Shown: positions 1 to 5,030 of the stretch, one piece after another
Layout: every line of letters starts with the position of its first letter
How positions within the stretch are numbered: position 1 is the first letter of the stretch
Assembly: GCA_002401635.1 (NCBI GenBank)
Contig: NVTQ01000033.1
Coordinates: 11,162 to 16,191, forward strand
Reading direction: 5' to 3'
Origin: Pseudomonadota bacterium
Lineage (GTDB): Bacteria; Pseudomonadota; Zetaproteobacteria; Mariprofundales; Mariprofundaceae
Length of the DNA stretch: 5,030 bases
Made by a program: the position numbers and the translations under genes
Notes under the pieces: generated by a model
The model's database searches: none
What the model was told of the DNA's origin: nothing
The model's input: the letters and a program-made list of their open reading frames with translations, nothing else

Positions 1-1189
1 TAAGCACATTATCACTTTGCTTTTCGGCGCGCCAAAGCTGTTCAATCAGTTTTAATGTTGCATACAATGTTGAAGGTGTCACCACAGCCACACCCTTTTC
101 AAATGCGGTCTCAAAAATACTTTGATCCGCCTCAATCGCCATCATATATGCGCCTTCAATGGGCATAAACATCAGCACATAATCTGGTGAGTTAATACCA
201 GGAAGGTGGGCATAATGTTTATCAGCAAGCCCGCGAATATGGTTTTTCATGCTCTGGACATGCGCTTTTATATGCTTTTTCCGCTCATGACTATCTTTTG
301 CAGCCATACTCCGCTCATAATCAGTCAGCGACACCTTAGAATCGACAATAATATGTTTATCGCCTGGCATACGAACAATCACATCAGGGCGTTGGCGCTT
401 GCCTACATCAATGGTCGTTGAATCTTCACGTACAAACTCATGCCCTTCTCTCAAACCTGATGATTCCAAGATGCGCTCAAGAATCATCTCGCCCCAATTG
501 CCCTGTGCTTTGCTATCACCTTTTAAAGCCTGCGTTAAACTCAAAGCATCTTCAGACATTTGTTTATTGAGTTTCTCTAATTGCAATAAATGCGCTTGCA
601 ACGTAGCACGCTCTTTTGTTTCATCTGTATGAATTTCATCCACACGTGAACGAAATGCCTTGAATTGTTCTTGCATGGGTTTAAGCACAGCATCCAAGGA
701 ATTTCGGCTTTGCTCGTTCAATGCTTTACCTTTTTCTTCAAAGATTTGATTGGCGAGCACTTTGAATTCATTGCCCAGTTTCTCTTTGGCATCGTCAAGA
801 AATTGTAGCTTTTCAATTGAGGACTTACGCTCTTCTGTTAATCTTGTTTCAAGCTTACTTATCTCTGATTTTTGATTCGATATTTCTAAGTTTAATGCAT
901 GAATAGTTTGCTCTTTTTGAGATACATGCGCCGCCAAATTTTCAGCATCTTTTTCTGCATGTTGCACACGTTCATTGAGCGTAGCATGGCTCACCATTTG
1001 CGCTGTCAAATCCTGCATTTGAGTATCAATCAACTGCTTTTGCGCAATCACATCTTCTTCAAGCTCACTTACTGTTTGATTCAGTTCTGAAAGTGCTTTT
1101 TTTTGTCGTTGATATTGTAGCCACCATAAAATCAATAAAAACAACAACACACTAGAAAGAAATATAATAGCTTGATCTACTTCAACCAT
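1..1189 (-). CDS. rmuC: DNA recombination protein RmuC, N-terminal 396 codons (partial)
   Basis: RmuC-family protein, a predicted membrane-anchored nuclease-like factor that limits DNA inversions and rearrangements at short inverted repeats. The reading frame is open from an ATG at 1189-1187 to the window edge, so the C-terminus is missing. Seen in the translation: a single hydrophobic anchor at residues 7-26 followed by basic residues (QRQKK), a long Glu/Lys/Gln-rich predicted coiled coil at about 30-175, then the conserved RmuC core. The core includes QGNWGE (W232) followed by ILE and SSGLREGHEF, and PDVIVRMPG continuing into IIVDSKVSLTDYE. Residues P268-D269 and D283-S-K285 fit the PD-(D/E)XK nuclease pattern known for the family. 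The start is supported by a purine-rich GGTAGGG at 1205-1199, nine bases upstream. A nearby ATG at 1194 is out of frame and stops after five codons. The gene is divergent from the flavin oxidoreductase. Family identity is very secure. Confidence 0.95.
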   Translation of the reverse strand, partial: MVEVDQAIIFLSSVLLFLLILWWLQYQRQKKALSELNQTVSELEEDVIAQKQLIDTQMQDLTAQMVSHATLNERVQHAEKDAENLAAHVSQKEQTIHALNLEISNQKSEISKLETRLTEERKSSIEKLQFLDDAKEKLGNEFKVLANQIFEEKGKALNEQSRNSLDAVLKPMQEQFKAFRSRVDEIHTDETKERATLQAHLLQLEKLNKQMSEDALSLTQALKGDSKAQGNWGEMILERILESSGLREGHEFVREDSTTIDVGKRQRPDVIVRMPGDKHIIVDSKVSLTDYERSMAAKDSHERKKHIKAHVQSMKNHIRGLADKHYAHLPGINSPDYVLMFMPIEGAYMMAIEADQSIFETAFEKGVAVVTPSTLYATLKLIEQLWRAEKQSDNVL

Positions 1190-1290
1190 ATCATGATACC
1201 CTACCTACAATAAATAATCACATCACTTTAACAAAAAGTAATAAATCAACAACCATGCACCGCAACATGACAAAAAAACATCATTTTAAT

Positions 1291-1299
1291 GGCTATCAT
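1291..1299. repeat. Left target-site duplication (GGCTATCAT)
   Basis: This is a nine-base direct repeat immediately outside the left terminal inverted repeat. It is identical to 1506-1514, and the bases just beyond each copy differ, so the duplication is exactly 9 bp. Confidence 0.85.
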
Positions 1300-1505
1300 C
1301 ACTAGTGTCCGATGAAAGTCGCATATCGTCATACCCGACTTGATCGGGTATCCAGAAAACCTTACAAAAAATGGATTCCCGCCTTCGCGGGAATGACGCA
1401 AAGAATGAAATATTATTCCCTGTCTCATAACATAGTGTCGCAAAGAAAACCTTTTTAGCATAAAGAGTTGGAAGCAAAGCATCAAACTTTCGTCGGACAG
1501 TAGTG
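1300..1505. mobile_element. 206-bp MITE-like non-autonomous insertion element
   Basis: The ends are imperfect terminal inverted repeats. CACTAGTGTCCGATGAAAG at 1300-1318 matches the reverse complement of 1487-1505 at 17 of 19 positions, and one further base pairs inward (18 of 20). The element is bracketed by a perfect 9-bp direct repeat GGCTATCAT (1291-1299 and 1506-1514), the hallmark of transposition. It is too short for a transposase and has no credible coding frame, so it must be mobilised in trans if at all. A 9-bp duplication is compatible with several IS families (for example IS4-type), but I cannot assign one from the ends alone. A dispersed palindromic repeat lies inside it at 1327-1398. 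It sits about 100 bases upstream of rmuC and 130 bases upstream of the oxidoreductase, so it may have displaced regulatory sequence of either gene. Confidence 0.82.
1327..1398. repeat. 72-bp dispersed double-hairpin repeat (CGTCAT...ATGACG)
   Basis: There are two perfect hairpins. ATACCCGA/TCGGGTAT (1331-1338 and 1344-1351) has a 5-nt loop; ATTCCCGC/GCGGGAAT (1375-1382 and 1387-1394) has a 4-nt loop. The whole unit is itself an inverted repeat: CGTCATACCCG at 1327-1337 matches the reverse complement of 1388-1398 at 10 of 11 positions. The TGGATTCCCGC...GCGGGAATGACG core is a very common dispersed intergenic repeat type in proteobacterial genomes. Its minus-strand translation gives the familiar spurious peptide RHSREGGNP. 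No target duplication is visible around this inner unit. Neither hairpin is followed by a T-run, so an intrinsic terminator role is not supported. Confidence 0.85.
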
Positions 1506-1514
1506 GGCTATCAT
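1506..1514. repeat. Right target-site duplication (GGCTATCAT)
   Basis: This is an exact second copy of the nine-base target sequence, abutting the right terminal inverted repeat of the 206-bp element. Perfect preservation suggests a fairly recent insertion. Confidence 0.85.
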
Positions 1515-1634
1515 ATTGGCATTTATTTTCAAGCAAATCAAATGAGACTTGCGATGCTGGCGATAGGATTTAGAGTCATCGCCTGATACTATGAAAAACT
1601 CAAATCTATCAAGTATAGATGAACAAGAAAAGTA

Positions 1635-1639
1635 AAGGA
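1635..1639 (+). promoter_or_regulatory. Ribosome binding site of the flavin oxidoreductase (AAGGA)
   Basis: AAGGA lies five bases upstream of the ATG at 1645. This good Shine-Dalgarno match and spacing fixes the start codon. Confidence 0.75.
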
Positions 1640-1644
1640 ATACC

Positions 1645-3045
1645 ATGTCATTTCACCTATCCCCTATGATCTTATCTGGCAAAGAAGTGCTACCTCTTAT
1701 CGAAGGAGGTAAAGGCGTTGCCGTTTCTACTGGTGAAACAACGGGCGCATGGGCGAAAGCTGGCGGTATTGGCACTTTCTCTGCTGTGAATGCTGATAGT
1801 GTGGATGATCAAGGCAATGTAATCCGCACCGTCTATCATGGCAAAAGCCGCAAAGCACGTTTTGAAGAGTTGGTCTCACAAGGTATTGCGGGTGGTATCA
1901 AACAAGCACAAATTGCCCATGAAGTTGCCGAAGGCAATGGTCGCATTCATATGAATGTATTGTGGGAAATGGGTGGTGCTGAACGTATTTTGAAAGGCGT
2001 TCTTGATAAGGCTGGTGACATTATTCATGGTGTAACATGTGGTGCTGGCATGCCCTTCAAACTCGCACCATTGGCAGCGGCTTATAATGTACATTATTAC
2101 CCCATCATTTCATCAGCCCGTGCATTTCGTGCACTGTGGTTACGCTCTTATAAAAAACACCCTGAATGGCTGGGTGGTGTGGTATATGAAGACCCTTGGT
2201 TGGCTGGTGGACACAATGGGCTGTCCAATTCAGAAGACCCGAACAAACCTCAAGCACCCTATCCGCGCATTGTAGAATTGCGCCAAACCATGAATAAATT
2301 CGGTTTGAACGAAGTGCCGATTATCATGGCTGGTGGTGTATGGTTTTTACGTGAATGGTCTGACTGGCTGAATAATGATGAGATTGGCCCGATTGTATTT
2401 CAATATGGTACACGTCCATTATTAACCCAGGAAAGCCCTATTTCCGATGTTTGGAAACAACGCCTTCTAAACTTAAAAGAAGGTGATATAAAACTCAATA
2501 AATTCTCACCAACAGGGTTTTATTCATCTGCTATTTATAATAGTTTTTTACATGAACTCTATGAGCGTTCTGATCGCGAAATTTCATTCATGGATCACGC
2601 ATCTGGTGATCATAGTGAAGCGTTTGCATTTGGCGTTCGCAATAAAAAAGTTTATATCACCAAAGGTGATGCTCAGAGTGCCAAAGACTGGATTAGTGAT
2701 GGTTTTATCAAAGCCTTGGTCACACCCGACTCAACACTTATTTTTGTTGATCAAGATAAGGCTCAAGAAATTCGTAAAGATCAGCTGGATTGTATGGGCT
2801 GCTTATCGCAATGTGCCTTTTCCAACTGGGCAGCCAACGAGCTTGGCACAACGGGTAGGAAAGCAGATCCCCGCAGCTTTTGTATTCAAAAAACCTTACA
2901 ATCCGTTGCCCATGATGGCGAGCTTGAGCATAACTTAATGTTTGCAGGGCATGCCGCATACCGCTTTGGCGAAGATCCTTTTTATAAGGGTGGTTACATC
3001 CCAACAGTGAAGGAATTGGTAGACCGCATTGCTACAGGTGACTAA
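1645..3045 (+). CDS. Nitronate monooxygenase / nitropropane dioxygenase-family flavin oxidoreductase with C-terminal Cys cluster
   Basis: A 466-residue cytoplasmic FMN-dependent TIM-barrel oxidoreductase of the nitronate monooxygenase (NMO/YrpB) superfamily; characterised members oxidise alkyl nitronates or reduce quinones. Family signatures seen: the N-terminal glycine-rich strand GAWAKAGGIGTF (34-45), MNVLWEMGG near 105, GAGMP (133-137), AGGHNG (187-192) with H190 at the position of the NMO catalytic histidine, MAGGV (228-232) as the flavin-phosphate loop, and GTRPLLTQES (255-264). It is longer than typical NMOs (about 320-360 residues). The extra C-terminal part contains C383-x2-C386-x3-C390-x22-C413, which looks like an Fe-S ligand set similar in arrangement to that of 2,4-dienoyl-CoA reductase/OYE-type flavoproteins. 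No signal peptide or membrane segment is evident. The AAGGA site supports the ATG. Superfamily assignment is firm; substrate and the cluster are inference. Confidence 0.88.
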   Translation: MSFHLSPMILSGKEVLPLIEGGKGVAVSTGETTGAWAKAGGIGTFSAVNADSVDDQGNVIRTVYHGKSRKARFEELVSQGIAGGIKQAQIAHEVAEGNGRIHMNVLWEMGGAERILKGVLDKAGDIIHGVTCGAGMPFKLAPLAAAYNVHYYPIISSARAFRALWLRSYKKHPEWLGGVVYEDPWLAGGHNGLSNSEDPNKPQAPYPRIVELRQTMNKFGLNEVPIIMAGGVWFLREWSDWLNNDEIGPIVFQYGTRPLLTQESPISDVWKQRLLNLKEGDIKLNKFSPTGFYSSAIYNSFLHELYERSDREISFMDHASGDHSEAFAFGVRNKKVYITKGDAQSAKDWISDGFIKALVTPDSTLIFVDQDKAQEIRKDQLDCMGCLSQCAFSNWAANELGTTGRKADPRSFCIQKTLQSVAHDGELEHNLMFAGHAAYRFGEDPFYKGGYIPTVKELVDRIATGD

Positions 3046-3054
3046 AACAAAAGG

Positions 3055-3096
3055 GTAACTGTTCAGCATGGGAATAAATTCAATGTAACTGTTCAG
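3055..3096 (+). repeat. 12-bp direct repeat GTAACTGTTCAG, two copies 30 bp apart
   Basis: Exact copies lie at 3055-3066 and 3085-3096, a start-to-start spacing of 30 bp (about three helical turns), in the 90-base gap before the DUF1538 operon. The arrangement would suit a tandem operator on one helix face, or remnants of a repetitive element. No protein or family is identifiable from it. No intrinsic terminator for the upstream gene is visible in the gap. Confidence 0.6.
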
Positions 3097-3126
3097 GTTG
3101 CCACTGATTTTTTACAACAAAAACAT

Positions 3127-3132
3127 AGGAAG
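3127..3132 (+). promoter_or_regulatory. Ribosome binding site deciding a GTG start (AGGAAG)
   Basis: The AGGA core (3127-3130) lies five bases before the GTG at 3136 but fourteen before the in-frame ATG at 3145. This favours the GTG as start of the first DUF1538 gene. Confidence 0.6.
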
Positions 3133-3135
3133 TAC

Positions 3136-3885
3136 GTGACATTCATGCATCCACAATTTCAGGCGTTTTTCAAACCTCTTTTTGGTGCCTTACGCGATTT
3201 GGCTCCGATTATATTGGTGATTGTCGTCTTTCAACTCTTTGTCTTGCATCAACCTATTCCTAACTTGCCAACCATGCTGGTAGGTTTTGTTTGTGTACTG
3301 TTTGGTTTGGCACTATTCATCCAAGGTTTAGAATTGGCTCTATTTCCTATGGGGGAAAAACTGGCTTATTCATTCGCCAAAAAGGGCAGCCTATTTTGGC
3401 TATTGTTATTCGCATTTCTACTTGGTTTTGGTACAACCATTGCCGAACCTGCCTTGATTGCTATTGCAGGAAAAGCCGCTGATATTGCCGCACAAGCGGG
3501 TTTAATTGGCTCTAGTAGCGCAGATAAGTCCTCCTATGCCAATGGTTTACGCTTAAGCGTCGCTTTATCTGTCGGCTTGGCCATTTTCCTCGGTGTCTTA
3601 CGTATTTTACGCGGTTGGTCATTACCTGTCATGATTATTAGCGGCTATTTAATGGTGCAACTTCTCACACCTTTTGCACCCAAAGAAATTATCGGGATTG
3701 CTTATGATTCAGGCGGTGTTACCACCTCGACGATTACCGTACCACTTGTTACAGCATTGGGCATTGGACTCGCCTCCTCCATTGCTGGGCGAAACCCTAT
3801 CATTGATGGTTTTGGACTTATTGCATTTGCATCATTAATGCCGATGTTATTTGTGATGATATATGGCATGATTGTATTGCCATGA
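3136..3885 (+). CDS. DUF1538 membrane protein, first subunit (probable cation/proton antiporter component, UmpA-like)
   Basis: A 249-residue integral inner-membrane protein of the DUF1538 family. About six or seven hydrophobic segments are visible, including roughly 22-37, 47-70, 86-103, 137-155 and 160-178, plus two near the C-terminus. Conserved signatures: [18 protein letters not shown] with E104 in a membrane context, [15 protein letters not shown] with D191, and [16 protein letters not shown] with R219 and D224. The same motifs recur in the next gene, so the two are paralogues. From memory, a tandem DUF1538 pair in Halomonas (UmpAB) was shown to act as a two-component Na+(Li+,K+)/H+ antiporter; assigning that function here is by analogy. 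GTG is chosen over the ATG at 3145 because of AGGAAG spacing. The stop codon overlaps the next start (ATGA), indicating translational coupling. Family call is firm, function moderate. Confidence 0.9.
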   Translation: MTFMHPQFQAFFKPLFGALRDLAPIILVIVVFQLFVLHQPIPNLPTMLVGFVCVLFGLALFIQGLELALFPMGEKLAYSFAKKGSLFWLLLFAFLLGFGTTIAEPALIAIAGKAADIAAQAGLIGSSSADKSSYANGLRLSVALSVGLAIFLGVLRILRGWSLPVMIISGYLMVQLLTPFAPKEIIGIAYDSGGVTTSTITVPLVTALGIGLASSIAGRNPIIDGFGLIAFASLMPMLFVMIYGMIVLP

Positions 3886-4679
3886 ATGAATTCCTTACAC
3901 TACTTGGCACAACGCTTTGGCGCACCGTTTGGGATGTTATGCCCATTATTCTTACACTTTTCTTTTTTCAATATGTCATTTTAAAACAACCTATTGCGCG
4001 TATTTCACAAGTCATAAAAGGTCTATGTTTTGTTATTGTTGGATTGGCTCTTTTTCTTGTCGGCTTAAAAGAAGCCATCTTCCCGCTTGGCGATACCATG
4101 GCAAAACAATTAACCGACCCTGCATTTCTATATGCCGATGGCATCATTGGTGATTATCTTTGGTCAGATTATGGCTGGGTTTATCTATTCGGATTTGCCA
4201 TTGGTTTTGCAACCACCTTTGCCGAACCGGCATTGATTGCTGTTGCCCTAAAAGCACAGGAAATATCAGCAGGGTCTATCTCTGCATTTGGTTTGCGTAT
4301 TGCTGTCGGGCTTGGTGTAGCAACGGGTGTATCTATTGGCTGTTTGCGCATTGTTACAGGCGGCCCTTTGTGGAGCTTTATTATGGTTGCTTATATCGTG
4401 GTCATCATTCAAACATGTTTTGCCTCTAAAACAATTATTCCATTGGCTTATGATTCGGGCGGTGTAACCACCTCCACTGTTACAGTGCCTTTATTAGCGG
4501 CACTTGGATTGGGGCTAGCCAGCACAATTCCTGGTCGCAGCCCCATGATTGATGGTTTTGGACTCATCGCTTTTGCCAGCGTTTTTCCCATTATCAGTGT
4601 TTTATTCTATGCCCAAGCTTCATCTTGGATTGAATATCGTCAAAAGAACAACAGAACAAGGAGTAACCATGAAATTTAA
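3882..4679 (+). CDS. DUF1538 membrane protein, second subunit (UmpB-like)
   Basis: A 265-residue multi-pass inner-membrane protein paralogous to the preceding gene. Shared motifs: [17 protein letters not shown] (55-71), [18 protein letters not shown] (E115), [15 protein letters not shown] (D191) and [16 protein letters not shown] (R219, D224). D191, R219 and D224 fall at the same residue numbers as in the first subunit. It differs by a longer polar loop at about 76-98 ([18 protein letters not shown]) and a basic C-terminal tail ([12 protein letters not shown]). The start ATG overlaps the upstream stop by 4 bp and has no strong Shine-Dalgarno of its own, consistent with coupled translation at matched stoichiometry. 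The last 11 bases overlap the PII-like gene. The pair probably forms a heteromeric transporter; cation/proton exchange is inferred from the reported UmpAB precedent, not shown by the sequence. Confidence 0.9.
   Translation: MNEFLTLLGTTLWRTVWDVMPIILTLFFFQYVILKQPIARISQVIKGLCFVIVGLALFLVGLKEAIFPLGDTMAKQLTDPAFLYADGIIGDYLWSDYGWVYLFGFAIGFATTFAEPALIAVALKAQEISAGSISAFGLRIAVGLGVATGVSIGCLRIVTGGPLWSFIMVAYIVVIIQTCFASKTIIPLAYDSGGVTTSTVTVPLLAALGLGLASTIPGRSPMIDGFGLIAFASVFPIISVLFYAQASSWIEYRQKNNRTRSNHEI
4658..4663 (+). promoter_or_regulatory. Strong ribosome binding site of the PII-like gene (AAGGAG)
   Basis: AAGGAG lies five bases upstream of the ATG at 4669, within the coding end of the second DUF1538 gene. 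It decides the start over the in-frame ATG at 4549, which lies deep inside the DUF1538 reading frame, and suggests vigorous independent initiation on the operon mRNA. Confidence 0.85.
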
Positions 4680-5019
4680 ACTTATTATTGCCTTTATTGA
4701 AGACACCAAAACCGATAAAATTATGCAAGCTGCACGCGATGCGGGTGCTACAGGTGCAACGATTGTATCCGATGCCAGAGGTGAAGGACTTAAACCCCAG
4801 CATACTTTTTTTGGGCTTAACCTTGAAACCCAGCGCAATATGCTCATGTTTATTGTCGAAGAACACCTAGGTCGAACAATCCTTGAAAAAATATCAGATG
4901 TTGGTGGTTTTAAGAAAACACCTGGTAGTGGCATCGCTTTTCAGATTAATATTGAAGATGCTGTAGGACTAGAAACTCAAATCCTTGCCATTGAAGAGTG
5001 TATGAAGAAAAAAGAGTAG
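4669..5019 (+). CDS. PII-like signalling protein (divergent GlnB-family) linked to the DUF1538 transporter
   Basis: A 116-residue soluble protein with the PII ferredoxin-like fold pattern: strand FKLIIAFI (3-10), helix TDKIMQAARDAGATGATIV (15-33), T-loop region R37-N57, strand MLMFIVEE (58-65), helix to I75, B-loop GGFKKTPGSGIAF (79-91) and strand IAFQINI (89-95). It is about the usual PII length (112 residues for GlnB). The T-loop segment is about four residues shorter than in GlnB, and the protein has no tyrosine, so Tyr51-type uridylylation is impossible. The GlnB C-terminal ATP-contact region with R101/R103 is replaced by EDAVGLETQ, so ligand choice may differ. It is last in an overlapping operon with two DUF1538 genes, so it probably binds and gates that transporter, as AmtB-GlnK and SbtA-SbtB do. 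Family call is good; role is inferred from context. Confidence 0.87.
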   Translation: MKFKLIIAFIEDTKTDKIMQAARDAGATGATIVSDARGEGLKPQHTFFGLNLETQRNMLMFIVEEHLGRTILEKISDVGGFKKTPGSGIAFQINIEDAVGLETQILAIEECMKKKE

Positions 5020-5030
5020 TGCACCTTAGC

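Larger units (their letters stand above)
1190..1644. other. Divergent intergenic region with MITE insertion
   Basis: This is the 455-base spacer between the divergent rmuC and the flavin oxidoreductase gene. About half of it is the inserted element at 1300-1505 plus its 9-bp target duplication; without the insertion the spacer would be about 240 bases. The left flank (1190-1290) is AT-rich and should hold the rmuC promoter, but I see no convincing -35/-10 pair. The right flank (1515-1644) should hold the oxidoreductase promoter. The best plus-strand candidate is ATGAAA at 1591-1596 with TATAGA at 1614-1619, 17 bp apart, only 4/6 matches each, so weak. A small imperfect hairpin (GGCGAT 1559-1564 / ATCGCC 1578-1583, 13-nt loop) has no assigned role. 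No RNA gene or credible protein gene is seen here. Confidence 0.7.

Noticed and set aside
206..1090. Plus-strand open frames (206-421, 399-632, 899-1090) opposite rmuC
   Set aside because: They are antisense shadows of the minus-strand rmuC frame, which has clear family motifs across the same region.
1375..1394. GC-rich hairpin ATTCCCGC-GCGGGAAT as an intrinsic terminator
   Set aside because: There is no downstream T-run on either strand. It lies between divergent genes where no terminator is needed and belongs to a dispersed repeat.
1246..1536. Minus-strand open frame of 96 codons (and an overlapping 63-codon frame) across the intergenic element
   Set aside because: It spans both MITE ends and the palindromic repeat. 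It reads RHSREGGNP and SGMT, the known spurious translation of that repeat. It has no ribosome binding site and no homology I recognise.
1591..1619. Possible sigma-70 promoter (ATGAAA, 17 bp, TATAGA) for the oxidoreductase
   Set aside because: Each hexamer matches only 4 of 6 consensus bases in AT-rich DNA, so it is noted only in the intergenic description.
2738..3004. Minus-strand open frame of 88 codons antisense to the oxidoreductase
   Set aside because: It lies wholly inside a strongly supported gene, has no ribosome binding site or recognisable motif, and is best explained as a frame shadow.
3055..3096. Two direct repeats read as the start of a CRISPR array
   Set aside because: There are only two copies, the repeat is 12 bp and the spacer 18 bp, and no cas gene is present. 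These dimensions do not fit CRISPR.
4549..4668. Upstream in-frame extension of the PII-like gene from an ATG at 4549
   Set aside because: The 40-residue extension is a shadow of the second DUF1538 gene's coding end. The ATG at 4669 has a perfect AAGGAG at ideal spacing and gives the standard PII N-terminus ([10 protein letters not shown]).

Overview
The window looks like ordinary chromosomal DNA from a moderately AT-rich proteobacterium. The evidence is an RmuC-type gene, clear AAGGAG-like ribosome binding sites, and a dispersed palindromic intergenic repeat of the TGGATTCCCGC/GCGGGAATGACG kind that is widespread in proteobacteria. I cannot place it more precisely. A marine or aquatic gamma- or zetaproteobacterium would fit, but that is a guess.

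Layout. Positions 1-1189, minus strand: the N-terminal 396 codons of a DNA recombination protein RmuC, running off the left edge. Positions 1190-1644: a 455-base divergent intergenic region holding a 206-bp MITE-like insertion (1300-1505) with 19-20 bp imperfect terminal inverted repeats and a perfect 9-bp target duplication (GGCTATCAT). Nested inside it is a 72-bp dispersed repeat made of two perfect hairpins. Positions 1645-3045, plus strand: a 466-residue nitronate monooxygenase / nitropropane dioxygenase-family flavin oxidoreductase with an unexpected C-terminal four-cysteine cluster. Positions 3046-3135: a 90-base gap with an exact 12-bp direct repeat at 30-bp spacing. Positions 3136-5019, plus strand: a tightly overlapping three-gene operon of two paralogous DUF1538 membrane proteins and a divergent PII-like protein.

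The most interesting unit is the DUF1538-DUF1538-PII operon (overlaps of 4 and 11 bp). The two membrane proteins are homologous and carry the same acidic motifs. In a Halomonas species, as I recall, a DUF1538 pair (UmpAB) was reported to act as a two-component Na+(Li+,K+)/H+ antiporter. The likely reading here is a two-subunit cation/proton antiporter, or other secondary transporter, gated by a dedicated PII-like sensor. That sensor has no tyrosine at all and lacks the canonical C-terminal nucleotide-contact arginines, so it is probably not a uridylylated nitrogen regulator. The flavin oxidoreductase is co-directional, but a 90-base gap separates it and no functional link is evident.
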